From Paenibacillus sp. D2_2 (GTDB lineage Bacteria; Bacillota; Bacilli; Paenibacillales; Paenibacillaceae), in contig NZ_CP133605.1 in assembly GCF_031199965.1 (NCBI RefSeq), positions 4,372,501 through 4,436,500 on the forward strand: a DNA stretch of 64,000 nt, in the 5' to 3' direction. The number at the start of each line of letters is the position of its first letter. The stretch's first letter is position 1. Positions 9,931 through 20,330 of this stretch are shown here, one piece after another. The notes under the pieces are model-generated. The model saw only the letters and a program-made list of their open reading frames with translations, did no database searches and had not been told where the DNA came from. Both the position numbers and the translations under genes were made by a program.

Positions 9931-10998
9931 CTATACCGTTTTCCGACGTACATAATAAGCATAGAAATGCTGTAAGATGACCTTACCTACTGCAAACATC
10001 GGGACCGCGACGATCAGTCCGGGAACGCCAGCGATCTCGCCACCTACCAGTAGAGCGAAGATAATCAGCATCGGGTGAAGATGCAGCGTTCGGCCCACCA
10101 CCTGTGGTGAGATAATATTACTCTCGATTGTCTGGCACAGCATGTTAACAAGCAGGACGAACAGAACCATTTTCCACGAAATTGTCAAAGCCATCAGCAT
10201 GGCCGGTGCAGCTCCCAGAAAAGGGCCTAGATACGGGATAATATTGCATACAGCAACGACGCCCGCCAACAAGAGCGCAAATGGCATGCCGATAATCATA
10301 TAGCCGATATAAGCCAGTACACCGATAATGACGCAGACAAGCAGTTGTCCGCGAATATAGTTCCCTAACGCCTCATCAATCTCCTTCAGCAGTGAGACGA
10401 TCGATTTGCGATGTGTTCGGGGAAGATACTGCAGAATCATACGCTCGAAGGTATCAAAGTCTTTTAGGATATAGAAGATGAGGAAAGGAATAATGAACGC
10501 ATTAAAGACGATGTTGATTGTCGTGCCTATATTGTTCAGAAAATCGGAGATCGTCGTGGCCATTCGCTGTTCGACCTGAAATAACCAATTGTTCATTCCC
10601 ATTCGGAAGCTTCCCGGAAAAATACCGTTATCGAAGCGGTTCATAAATTGTTGTGTATGCATCGTAAGCTGCGGCAAATGTTCGCCCAATTCCTCAAGCT
10701 GCTCTACAAACATAGGAATGATATTCATCAAAATGACGGATAGGCTGGTCAGGAACACCGCATATATTAGCAGCACTGCAATTGTACGTGGAACTTTGCG
10801 TCCTCCAAGCATTTTCACAATCGGATTTAGGACATAGGATATAATCATGGCGATCACAAATGGGGCAAAGATCGCTTTCAGGAATCCGTAAATGACAGCA
10901 AACATCGGGCGAAGCTGCCAAATAAAAAATAAAATAATGAGCCCCAGCAGCAGCCAGACTCCATAACGGAACAGCTTGCTCTTTAGGAACGGCTCCAT
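9931..10998 (-). CDS. AI-2E family transporter (YrrI-like)
   Basis: About 355 aa from the ATG at 10998 (MEPFLKSKLFRYGVW), which has GGAGG 11 bases upstream; the frame stays open further upstream but without family similarity. Seven or eight predicted membrane segments and the family blocks FVIAMIISYVLNP, NIIPYLGPFLGAAPA and ISPQVVGR mark the UPF0118/AI-2E exporter family. Members export varied small molecules, so the substrate is unknown. B. subtilis yrrI lies next to alaS; here the rbs operon separates the two. Confidence 0.88.
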   Translation of the reverse strand: MEPFLKSKLFRYGVWLLLGLIILFFIWQLRPMFAVIYGFLKAIFAPFVIAMIISYVLNPIVKMLGGRKVPRTIAVLLIYAVFLTSLSVILMNIIPMFVEQLEELGEHLPQLTMHTQQFMNRFDNGIFPGSFRMGMNNWLFQVEQRMATTISDFLNNIGTTINIVFNAFIIPFLIFYILKDFDTFERMILQYLPRTHRKSIVSLLKEIDEALGNYIRGQLLVCVIIGVLAYIGYMIIGMPFALLLAGVVAVCNIIPYLGPFLGAAPAMLMALTISWKMVLFVLLVNMLCQTIESNIISPQVVGRTLHLHPMLIIFALLVGGEIAGVPGLIVAVPMFAVGKVILQHFYAYYVRRKTV

Positions 10999-11076
10999 TG
11001 TCTCACATTCCTCCCTGCATATGGACCAGCTATGGAAAGTATATGCGAAGGCTTGGAAAAATAACCGCAGACACGC

Positions 11077-11113
11077 AAAAAGCCCTTCCCCGAACATGGG
11101 AGAAGGGCTTCGT
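11077..11113 (-). terminator. Terminator after the zinc-ribbon gene
   Basis: On the minus strand AAGCCCTTCTCCC and GGGGAAGGGCTT pair around a short loop and are followed by TTTTGC. It ends the transcript of the gene at 11134-11346. Confidence 0.82.
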
Positions 11114-11133
11114 GACAGACAAAATTTAGTTTA

Positions 11134-11346
11134 TTAAGAGAGATGTACTTGCGAGAAATCCTGCATGGATTCATCGCCAAAGAACAAATCATCCAGGGAA
11201 CTGAGTGTTCCATCTTCTTCTACTTGATAGACCGACATCTTATCCCCGTTCACGGTTAATTCGATAAAGCAGCCCCAGCAATAATATTGGTGCGAACCGA
11301 TCTTACCAATATCTTTGGAGCTGCAGTTTGGACATTTCATCATCAT
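11134..11346 (-). CDS. Small zinc-ribbon protein, function unknown
   Basis: 70 aa with two CxxC knuckles, CPNC (about residue 5) and CWGC (about residue 23), 14 residues apart, followed by an acidic tail. This fits a single structural zinc site. An SD of AGGTGAT precedes the start. It lies directly behind the PRC-barrel gene (22 bp gap) and ahead of a terminator, so it probably closes an iscS-PRC-zinc-ribbon transcript. I do not recognise a characterised homologue. Confidence 0.72.
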   Translation of the reverse strand: MMMKCPNCSSKDIGKIGSHQYYCWGCFIELTVNGDKMSVYQVEEDGTLSSLDDLFFGDESMQDFSQVHLS

Positions 11347-11368
11347 TCCACATCACCTATCCTATACG

Positions 11369-11884
11369 TTAACTGAATTCAGCGTTCTCCAGAAGTTTTT
11401 GCTCACTGTTTGCAGGGACCATAATGGCATGTTCCCCCTTCGTCATTTCCGGAATATAAGGAAACTTCTTACGACCCTCGATTAGATCGGATAAGAAGCC
11501 ATCACTAATTTCAATACCAGTAATTGTATTTCCCATTTCCCGGTCAAAATAAACATCGCTAACACAACCTATCATCGAACCGTCTGCCGTAAGGATGGGC
11601 AGTTCTTTAATTCTGCCGCTACCTGATAAGAAGGTAAGCTGTATATTCTCGGCATTCCAAACCTGGATAGCCTGTTGATTGCGAATCATTACGGCATCTT
11701 CACCGTATGCGACGATATCATTCCAAGGGACCGCTCTAAGATGTGGGGAGAACAACCTCTTCCCCTCTAATAGAATACCCGAGATGGTCCAATCCTTGCC
11801 TAACAGGATATCAGAGACCTTCCCGACCCTTCTTCCGTTCTCTACATCAAATACAGCAAGTCCTATTAATTGCTGTAGCCTCAC
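11369..11884 (-). CDS. PRC-barrel domain protein (YrrD-like)
   Basis: 171 aa with two PRC-barrel-like beta domains. The first runs from RLQQLIGLAVFDVENGRRVGK; the second centres on ELPILTADGSMIGCVSDVYF. The frame is open to 11911, but AGGAGG at about 11900-11895 lies ten bases before GTG 11884, so I choose GTG. PRC barrels often bind RNA or scaffold complexes; B. subtilis yrrD lies in the same neighbourhood. Function not established. Confidence 0.82.
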   Translation of the reverse strand: MRLQQLIGLAVFDVENGRRVGKVSDILLGKDWTISGILLEGKRLFSPHLRAVPWNDIVAYGEDAVMIRNQQAIQVWNAENIQLTFLSGSGRIKELPILTADGSMIGCVSDVYFDREMGNTITGIEISDGFLSDLIEGRKKFPYIPEMTKGEHAIMVPANSEQKLLENAEFS

Positions 11885-11971
11885 AGTATGCGGTCCTCCT
11901 ATACAGGACATCCCTGAGCGTACCGCATTAGAAAACCAAAGCCTCCTTCCTTTTAACAGGATAGAAAACGA

Positions 11972-13131
11972 CTAATATTTTCTACTACGTATACGATCGA
12001 GAATGGTTGCAATTTTTTTTGAAGTAATTTTAATTTCATCTATAGTATTGCCCAACCCGAAACTAAATCGAACCGCCGATTGCAAAAGATTTGGCGATAG
12101 ATGCATCGCTTCTAGCACATGGGAAGGCTCCAACGAGCCTGAAGTACAAGCCGAACCGCTTGCGATAGCAATGCCCTCCATATCCAGATTCATGAGCATC
12201 GTCTCCGTATCACATTCCGGGAAGCTGATGTTTAGAATATGAGCTATATGATACTCCGGATGTCCGTTAATATGGTAACGGCTACTGCCAACCAGTTCTT
12301 CAAGATTTGTAAGTAACGCCTGGCGCAGCTCCTCATCATGGCTCGTCCGCTCTTGTAGTTCCAGCTTAACCAACTCGGCTGCTTTCGCAAAGCCGGCGAT
12401 ACCGGCCATATTTTCCGTACCAGCACGGCGCGTCCGCTCTTGCAGTCCACCGTATTGCAGCGGCTCCAGCTTCATATTCTTGTCCACATACAGCGCACCT
12501 ACGCCTTGGGGACCGTTAATTTTATGAGAAGAGAAGCTCATTAAATCGACTGGCAGTTCGCTAAGACGGATCGGTACTGCTCCTAGCGCCTGAACAGCAT
12601 CGACATGAAAAGCGATGCCACGCTCTGCGGTAATCTGCCGATCTCCGCAATTGGCTGAATCGTTCCGACTTCATTGTTCGCGTATATGACCGAGACGAGA
12701 ATCGTATCGGGACGGATTGCTTCTGCAACCTGTTCTGGATGAATTCTACCATAGCGATCGACTGGCAAATAAGTGACTTCATACCCATCTTTTTCCAATT
12801 TCTGGCATGTATGCAGCACCGCATGATGCTCTATCATCGTCGTAATAATATGCTTACCCCGTTCCGCACGGGCTGCAGCGATTCCGAACAGAGCTAAATT
12901 ATCGCTCTCCGTACCTCCCCCAGTAAAGATAAGCTCATCTGGACGACATCCGATCACAGAAGATACCTGATCCCGTGCCGAACTAATCAGCCTCTTTGCT
13001 GCTCGTCCAAAGGAATGGACGCTGGAAGCATTGCCGTATTGTTCTGTCATTACTTTCATCATTACTTCAGCCACTTCAGGCCGGATGGGCGTAGACGCCG
13101 CATGATCCAAATATATATTGTTCATTTTCAT
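11972..13131 (-). CDS. iscS: Cysteine desulfurase (one frameshift)
   Basis: A PLP-dependent class V aminotransferase fold. It shows DHAASTPIRPEV at the start, TGGGTESDNLA, the PLP lysine in SFSSHKINGPQG, and the catalytic cysteine loop SACTSGSLEPSHV near residue 328. The frame breaks near 12635 and one added base restores IAEIG-(x)-ITAERGIAFHVDA. The restored length is about 386 aa. The start ATG 13131 has AAGGTGA at the right distance. It supplies sulfur, here probably to MnmA for tRNA 2-thiouridine, as its neighbours cymR and mnmA suggest (YrvO type). Confidence 0.95.
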
Positions 13132-13141
13132 GAATATCACC

Positions 13142-13560
13142 TTATTCTTATAGATCTATGTTAGCCAGTAATAGCTGCACCAGATGCTACTATCTGAATT
13201 TGAATTTGATACTTCATCATTCTGGACTTCAATCGGGTAATCCAACCTTCCGCAAACCTGCCAACGGGCTTCCCCAACGACTTTGGAGAAAAACTGCAAA
13301 AGTGCAGGCTTTTCGGCCAATTCCTTTAAAATCGAGCTGCCCTCTGCTGTTTAGCCCATTAGACGTTCTCCGTTACACAAAGGTTCTTTATACTAATAAG
13401 CCTGTCCAATCCATCCTATAAGTTTCAATTCGATAAAACCATTTATGTCTCTTTTTATGCTGATCTATTCTGTCTCGAATCTACCCTAGCCGCTCAACAA
13501 TGCGCTTCTTGCATGGATACTATAGCACTGATGCTGTGGCTCAGCAATGCAGATATATGC
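13142..13560. other. Long cymR-iscS intergenic region, no gene found
   Basis: About 520 bp separate cymR from iscS, much more than in related genomes where they are adjacent. It holds no credible ORF. The palindrome CTGCAAAAGTGCAG lies at 13294-13307, and GGAGAA/TTCTCC-type complementary segments occur on the minus strand. It could be a structured leader of iscS, a small RNA, or an intergenic repeat present once in this window. Confidence 0.4.
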
Positions 13561-13567
13561 TTTTTTG

Positions 13568-13603
13568 ATGCAAAAATGACCCCTGGCGTGGAGTCATTTT
13601 TGA
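13568..13603 (-). terminator. Terminator of cymR
   Basis: AAAATGACTCC and GGGGTCATTTT pair around CACGCCA, with T runs on both sides. It lies about 50 bp beyond the corrected cymR stop and would separate cymR from iscS transcription. Confidence 0.8.
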
Positions 13604-13652
13604 GAATATATCTGGATTTTCACTTATGGCGGACAAGAAGTACCGGATTGAA

Positions 13653-14071
13653 CTAAATATAGAACATATAGTTCTCTTTAGTACTTTGCTCTTCGAATGT
13701 AATCAAATCCTCCAGGGTCGTAGAATCCAACACTTCAGCGATGCCATCGCGGATTCTAAGCCACAGATCACGTTTGGCTGGATCATCCTCCTCCGTGAAA
13801 TCCACCGGCGAGATTGGTCCTTCAAGTACGCGGATAATATCCCGGCTGTAATCTCGGAGGCGTCGCGGGACAGGATGTAACCGCCATACGCGCCGCGGAC
13901 GCTCTTGACGAGGCCAGCATTACGAAGCGGGGCAATCAATTGTTCCAGATAATGCTCAGATAATTGATTTTTCTCAGCGATGCTTTTCAGGGAAGTTGGT
14001 CCCTCGCCGAATTTTGCCGCCAGCTCCATCATGATCGTTAAGCCATAGCGTCCCTTTGTAGAAATCTTCAA
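13653..14071 (-). CDS. cymR: Rrf2 family cysteine metabolism repressor CymR (one frameshift)
   Basis: An Rrf2-type winged helix protein (KISTKGRYGLTIMMELA, NQLSEHYLEQLIAPLRNAGL, VRGAYGGY), about 139 aa once the frame is repaired. The break is near 13840 in GGG: one extra G turns the aberrant tail into ITAGDIIRVLEGPISPVDF...YMFYI, matching CymR to its last residues. The start is probably TTG 14071, five bases after GAGGTGG, not the upstream ATG at 14089. CymR with CysK represses sulfur-assimilation genes in Bacillus. No Fe-S cysteine triad is seen, consistent with CymR and not IscR. Confidence 0.93.
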
Positions 14072-14325
14072 AGAAGCCACCTCTTTCAATTTTCAAATAA
14101 TCTTTATATAATGGAACCTTGATCAAGAAGAGAATTGTATAACTCTCTATTCCTATCACTTACCTCTGCTTATCGTATCATATCCTTTATAGCTTTGGGA
14201 AATAAATCTCTCATCAAAATCGTACAATTTGTTCAACGATGCTAATCAAAGGCAATCTGATCGTATACATCCCGGAGGTATATGTTACAATAATGAACAG
14301 GCCGATATCGGTCCAAAAGGAGTGA

Positions 14326-15453
<1,128 letters not shown>

Positions 15454-15465
15454 GCTGGAACAAAT

Positions 15466-15512
15466 AAAAGGCAGATTCACTCTTTGTAGTGAATCTGCCT
15501 TATTTTATTTCT
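15466..15512 (+). terminator. Terminator of mnmA
   Basis: AAGGCAGATTCACT and AGTGAATCTGCCTT form a perfect 14-bp stem with a six-base loop, followed by ATTTTATTT. It begins 13 bases after the stop codon. Confidence 0.9.
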
Positions 15513-15517
15513 AACGA

Positions 15518-15697
15518 AACGTGGTATCGTTATTTCGGCCAAATGAGGCTGCTAAAAATTGTAACGAAACTGGATATCGCTATTGTGGCAATTTAGAAGC
15601 TAAAAGTCGGGATTTGTCCCGAATAACGTTCTGTAGGTTCGTTAGGTTTAATATGCTGCTGTTTTTGAGGGAATAGCGTTCTGTAGTTTCGTTAGAA
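15518..15697. repeat. Cluster of four TAACGAAAC-type repeats
   Basis: Four ~23-bp units related to TAACGAAACnnnnnnnCGTTAT lie at about 15518, 15571, 15630 and 15673. The first two are in one orientation, the last two inverted. Each unit is itself a weak inverted repeat. They fill the space between the mnmA terminator and the convergent rarA end. Repeats of this kind are common between Paenibacillus genes. Confidence 0.75.
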
Positions 15698-15754
15698 ATG
15701 AAAACCTTCCGTTTTCAGCACTTCAATGTCCAAAGCGGAGGATAAAACACTACA

Positions 15755-17071
15755 CTACTGCCTACGCCGCAGCTCCTGGTTGTGCCGAATCTTGGCCTCA
15801 TTGCCTTGCTCAGTAGCTTCATAAAATACCCTCTTGGATATACTATCCGGCAAATATTGCTGCTTCACATAATGCCCTGGATAGTTATGCGGGTATTTAT
15901 ATCCTTCATGCCCTAGCTTAACAGCGCCTTTATAGTGAGTGTCCCGCAAATGAAGCGGCACTTCTGCCGACCTTACCTCTTCGATCGCCGTCATCGCTTT
16001 GTCGATGGCCATCGTCACCCCATTCGATTTTGGGCTCTCAACCGCGAACAAAATGGCCTGAACGATGTTCAGCCTAGCCTCGGGCCAGCCATTGTTCCTG
16101 TAGGCCTGTAGAGCGCTGACTGCCTGTACCATCGCCTGTGGATTAGCTAGGCCAATATCCTCGCTGCTGGCTGCAATCAGGCGGCGGATGAAGGTCATCG
16201 GGTCCATGCCCAACTTCTCGACCGCGTAGAGGAACCAGAACACCGCAGCATCGCTGGAGCCGCGAATGCTCTTATGAAATGCCGATAAAACATCATACTG
16301 TGTCGACTCATCCGCCTTGACTAGCGGACGGCGGATCGATTCCTCCGCAACTTCTTGAGTCACATGAACCGTGCCATCGCTAAGCGGAGGTGTTGTCAGC
16401 ACAGCAAGCTCCAATGCGTTCAGAGCCCGACGAATGTCACCGTTGGCCATCGTAGCGATATGCTGTAGCGCTTCCTCATCGACCCCCAGCTTCATGAAGC
16501 CAAGCCCTTTCTCCTTATCCTCAAGCGCTCGGCGCATTGCCGAGAGCGAATGATCCTTATTCAACGGCTCAAGCTGGAACAGCGTCGAACGGCTCATCAA
16601 GGCCCCATTCACATAATGGAACGGATTCTCCGTCGTTGCGCCGATAAATATGATCGTTCCTTTCTCCACTGCTGGCAGAAGCGCATCCTGACGAGAGCTG
16701 TTGAAGCGATGAACCTCGTCCAAGAACAGGATTGTTTTTGTCCCATAGAACGCTTTATCATTATGCGCTTTCTCAATCACTTCACGCACATCCTTGACGG
16801 AAGCATCCACCGCATTCAGTCGTACGAATTCTGCCTGCGTATGATTCGAGATAATATGAGCAAGCGTCGTCTTACCACAGCCCGGTGGACCATACAACAG
16901 GATCGACGATACCTGATCCGCTTCGATCGCCCGCCGCAGCAGCTTACCAGGTCCGATAATATGCTCTTGCCCGATATATTCATCCAGTGAAGCAGGTCGC
17001 ATCCGGTCCGCAAGCAAGCGCCCCGACGGCTTCTGTTCCTGGCCATAAGAGAATAAATCCATACCGTTCAC
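15755..17071 (-). CDS. rarA: Replication-associated recombination protein RarA (MgsA)
   Basis: 438 aa AAA+ clamp-loader-like ATPase. It shows LADRMRPASLDEYIGQEHI, Walker A GPPGCGKTT (about residue 60), Walker B FLDEVHRFN and sensor GATTENPF, then the C-terminal MgsA domain ending near HYKGAVKLGHEGYKYPHNYPG. It acts at stalled forks. The GTG start has AGGAGT about seven bases upstream; an ATG three codons later is also possible. Equivalent to B. subtilis yrvN, which neighbours cymR. Confidence 0.95.
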   Translation of the reverse strand: MNGMDLFSYGQEQKPSGRLLADRMRPASLDEYIGQEHIIGPGKLLRRAIEADQVSSILLYGPPGCGKTTLAHIISNHTQAEFVRLNAVDASVKDVREVIEKAHNDKAFYGTKTILFLDEVHRFNSSRQDALLPAVEKGTIIFIGATTENPFHYVNGALMSRSTLFQLEPLNKDHSLSAMRRALEDKEKGLGFMKLGVDEEALQHIATMANGDIRRALNALELAVLTTPPLSDGTVHVTQEVAEESIRRPLVKADESTQYDVLSAFHKSIRGSSDAAVFWFLYAVEKLGMDPMTFIRRLIAASSEDIGLANPQAMVQAVSALQAYRNNGWPEARLNIVQAILFAVESPKSNGVTMAIDKAMTAIEEVRSAEVPLHLRDTHYKGAVKLGHEGYKYPHNYPGHYVKQQYLPDSISKRVFYEATEQGNEAKIRHNQELRRRQ

Positions 17072-17090
17072 TTCCTTACTCCTTGTTCAA

Positions 17091-17323
17091 TGCTTAATAA
17101 GTTCAACAAAATATACAGGAATAGGCGAAGGGTAAAATGATTCTGAAGAAGCTAAAAGCTTTCTGCAAGAAAGCTGCTTCGAAAGCATATGCTGCGTTCG
17201 CCTTTGTGAGTGGATTTCTACCTTGTTGGATTCTATAAAATCAGGAAATCCACGAACAACAGCGATCGAAAGAACATTTCACCCGATTGCCTTCATCCGC
17301 ACAATTAGTCTAACTTATTAAGC
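17091..17323. repeat. Intergenic repeat family 1, copy B (with terminal inverted repeats)
   Basis: A ~230 bp element bounded by GCTTAATAAGTT on the left and AACTTATTAAGC on the right, a 12-bp perfect terminal inverted repeat. Its interior is the reverse complement of copy A (248-440). There is no coding capacity, so it resembles a MITE-like non-autonomous element. It lies upstream of rarA. Confidence 0.78.
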
Positions 17324-17439
17324 AAGCTCACTCCCTCTATTTTAGCACACCAGAAGTAAAAAACATTTATAATCGTTCTTTCGCTTCCAACTACTGGCTA
17401 TATATGAGTTAATATGAATGTCGGCCGACGAATCACGTG

Positions 17440-17545
17440 AAAGGGGGCTGATCGAAGTGATTTCAGTGATTGAGGTGGTTTCCGCGTAACGCGGAAGCTC
17501 TAACAGCGAGGGTGGCTTTACAGCCATCCTCTTATTTCCGTTTGA
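17440..17545 (+). other. Possible remnant of a small holin-like toxin gene
   Basis: AAAGGGGG and a GTG at 17458 open a ten-codon frame VISVIEVVSA, then stop. A hairpin GAGGGTGGC...CAGCCATCCTC follows within 30 bases. Strong SD, MISVxExVS-type start and immediate terminator resemble type I toxin (holin-like) genes of Bacillales with the hydrophobic core missing. This is inference; a short attenuator-like transcript is an alternative. Confidence 0.3.
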
Positions 17546-17609
17546 ACCAGACTATGCTAATATAAATGTTATGTACGACAATAAAATGCCGAAAGGGGGA
17601 TTACGTGCC

Positions 17610-17969
17610 ATGTTAACTTTACTTGACCTGCATTTCAAATTCGAATTACTATGCAAGGAGGAACATGACCGTGAATTACAAAAATGGGAAGGATGTGCTT
17701 CCCCTAGGCTGCTGAAGGAGCTCCAGTATTATATCCAAGGAGAGCTGCTCTACATTCCCAAACCGGAACGCGCGAAGGCGCATTGGGGAGAACTCAGCGG
17801 AACCCGCAAGCAAATTGCCAAGCGAAATGAAGAAATATATTATCATTACCGTACCGGACGCTCTGTTAAGGATTTGGCTGAAGACTATTACCTGTCCGAT
17901 GAGAGTATCCGTAAGATATTGTGTAAAATGCGTGCTTCTCTCAAAGAAGTCGCTTCGGTTACAGAATGA
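17610..17969 (+). CDS. CD3324-like small HTH protein
   Basis: 119 aa from ATG 17610, chosen because AAGGGGGA lies nine bases upstream; the frame extends 13 codons further up without a good SD. The segment ELQYYIQGELLYIPKPE, then GTRKQIAKRNEEIYYHY and a C-terminal HTH-like LAEDYYLSDESIRKILCKM, matches the CD3324/YIQGEYIYIP family of presumed DNA-binding proteins. No target is known. It stands alone between rarA and helD, with its own terminator. Confidence 0.75.
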   Translation: MLTLLDLHFKFELLCKEEHDRELQKWEGCASPRLLKELQYYIQGELLYIPKPERAKAHWGELSGTRKQIAKRNEEIYYHYRTGRSVKDLAEDYYLSDESIRKILCKMRASLKEVASVTE

Positions 17970-17995
17970 AGCTTATGAAAATCATGAAGAAATTA

Positions 17996-18036
17996 AAGAG
18001 ACCGCCCGAACAATCGTAAGATTTCGGACGGTCTTT
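17996..18036 (+). terminator. Terminator of the HTH gene
   Basis: GACCGCCCGAA and TTCGGACGGTC pair around a loop and are followed by TTTATTTTAT, 27 bases beyond the stop. On the other strand it may also stop helD transcripts. Confidence 0.85.
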
Positions 18037-18068
18037 ATTTTATCTATAACGGCAAGCTCAACTGGAAT

Positions 18069-20194
18069 TTACGATTCAATAACCACATAATCAGGAATTT
18101 GATCCCCATACAACAGCCACAGTTCATGCAAGGCCCGTGTGCATCCAACATATAGCAGCTTTGCATCCTGTGCACCATAATGCTGCGCATCTACATCCGT
18201 AACGATAACCGCATCGAATTCAAGCCCCTTGGACAAATAAACCGGAAGTACCGAGATTCCCCCGCATACTTCGTCTTGTCACCATCGATTAAATTGGCCT
18301 GCAATCCTTCAGCTATTAATGCATCATACATCTGCTTCGCCTCATCCAGCGTTCTTGTCAGAATCGCCGTAGTACGATACTCACCATTCAGCACTTTGGA
18401 CAATGCCTGCTTAATTAGCTTCATCTTGCTCTCTCCGGACGACGTATGCTCCAAGCGAACAGGATCACCACTACGGAATACGGGAACGGCCAGTAAGTCG
18501 GTACCTACTCCGCGTCTCAATATCTCATTGGCGTACTCGATGATTTCCATGGTCGAGCGATAGCTTCGAGTTAAAGCATAATACGCCGTCTCTTCCTGAG
18601 CGAACAGCGTCTGCATCTCCTGCCAATTATCAATTCCTTTGTAGTAATGAATCCCCTGTGACAGATCCCCCAATATGGTAAAAGAATGCCCCTTCACGAA
18701 CCGATCCAGCACCGCCACCTGAAAAGGACTGAAATCCTGCGCCTCATCGATGACGATATGGTCAAAGGTTAGCTTGCTATCCAATTCATTGACTCCGGCG
18801 TAGAGATATAACAGTGCGGCTAGATCCGCTTCCTGCACGATTCCATCCTTCAAGCAATCCTTCGTCTCCTTCCAGACCGCTGTCGGGATTCGGGCTTGTA
18901 AATCCTCCACCTCAAAATCAGCATTCTTCTTCACCTGGAACAGATTCCGGTACAGCTGAAGCGAATCCAGCTCAGGCCATTTCTTCGCATAAGCCTTCTC
19001 GCGCTGCTGCGCCTTCTTCTTCCGTTCCTTTAATGCCGCAGCCGAAGGCGACTTCTTCAGTTCCATTTCAACCCAGCGATGAATCCGGGCTAATACCCGC
19101 TCCTTGCGCCGGGCCACCGGATAGTATTTATACTCTCCTTCGAACCACTCCATAATTTCCGCCCGTGACAGCCGCTTTCCGTCCCAAGGCTCAAAATCTA
19201 CCTGAGGCACACAGTTCGCCTCAATCCTCAAAATATAATCGTCCAGCAAAGCCTTGAACTGGGTTGAACCTTTATATTTACCCGGATAGATTTGCTCCGT
19301 CCGTCCTTTTTGCTTCTGTGCATCATCGTCGAACCAGCGCATCAGACCAGCAGAACCATCCGATGGTACTGTAGTAAGTCCGATCACCTTAGCAGCCCAA
19401 TCGGTAAATGTACACTGTTGAATGTCGCCAACCCCTAACTCAGGTAGCACATCAGAGATATAATCGATAAACATCAAGTTTGGGGCGAAAATAACCATCC
19501 GCTCCGCTTTAATCTGTTCTTTATACTGATATAGCAAAAAAGCCAACCTATGCAAGGCAACTGTCGTCTTCCCGCTCCCTGCGACCCCTTGAATAATCAG
19601 CGCGGTATTTTTCAGGGCACGAATAATCTGATCCTGCTCCGCCTGAATCGTCGAGACGATATCGCGTAGACGGTTATCCTTATTCTCACCGAGACGATAG
19701 ACGAGAAACTCATCAGACACTCCAGGCGTATCGGCATCCTTATTAAAAGTATCCACGACCCGTTCCAGCTTCCTCTGACGGATCACGATATTGCGTTTCA
19801 GAGAGACTTCGCCCTCGATCAATCCTTCCGGAGCCTCGTATGATGCCGAATCTCCACCGGTAAAAGAATAGAATAAGCTGGCAACCGGGGCCCGCCAATC
19901 GATCACCATCGGCTGCTTGCCCTCTGTATCGCTCACGCCTGCTTTTCCAATATATAGCGGCATAAGCTCACGACCAGACTCCTCAAAATCCAAACGTCCA
20001 AAATACGGCTCTTGTGCGGACTGCACCAGCTTTTGTCGTTGTCCTTCCCTACTTGCCTCGAGCGCCTGCTCCGTGAAATCATCCCCTACATAGACCGGGA
20101 TGCTTCGGAGCTGCTGCAGCTGATCATCAATACTCGCCAGAGCACGGTTGAGCTTCCGTTCCTCTTCTTGATAGGCACTTTGAAATTCACTCAC
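18069..20194 (-). CDS. helD: RNA polymerase recycling helicase HelD (one frameshift)
   Basis: A UvrD/Rep-like superfamily 1 ATPase of about 708 aa. The N-terminal coiled-coil arm starts SEFQSAYQEEERKLN. Walker A is GVAGSGKTTVALHR (about residue 210) and Walker B VIDEAQDFSPFQ. HelD binds RNA polymerase and releases it from stalled complexes. The frame breaks near 18265 in a G5 run; one extra G restores GGISVLPVYLSKGLEFDAV and the helicase motif VI region CTRALHELWLL. The GTG start follows AGGAGGT by eight bases. Confidence 0.93.
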
Positions 20195-20279
20195 TTTCAG
20201 TTACCTCCTAAGATAAATTTGTCAAAAGGAATTCAATTATATCACTGCGCTCCTCAAAAAGCGAACAATTACTTGCAAC

Positions 20280-20327
20280 ATAAATAAAATAGACGCCAGG
20301 GACTTCAAAACCACCACAGCGTCTATT
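20280..20327 (-). terminator. Terminator of tcdA
   Basis: On the minus strand AATAGACGC and GCGTCTATT pair across a ~22-base loop region and are followed by TTATTTATG, just beyond the tcdA stop. Confidence 0.75.
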
Positions 20328-20330
20328 GTT

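Noticed and set aside
13158..13421. 87-codon plus-strand frame in the cymR-iscS gap
   Set aside because: No SD, poor composition, no family; it lies over palindromic sequence and is more likely non-coding.
15518..15697. CRISPR array
   Set aside because: The repeats are degenerate, in two orientations and unevenly spaced, and no cas genes are present.
17342..17527. 61-codon minus-strand frame near 17.4 kb
   Set aside because: It reads antisense through the hairpin and putative toxin remnant, with no SD.
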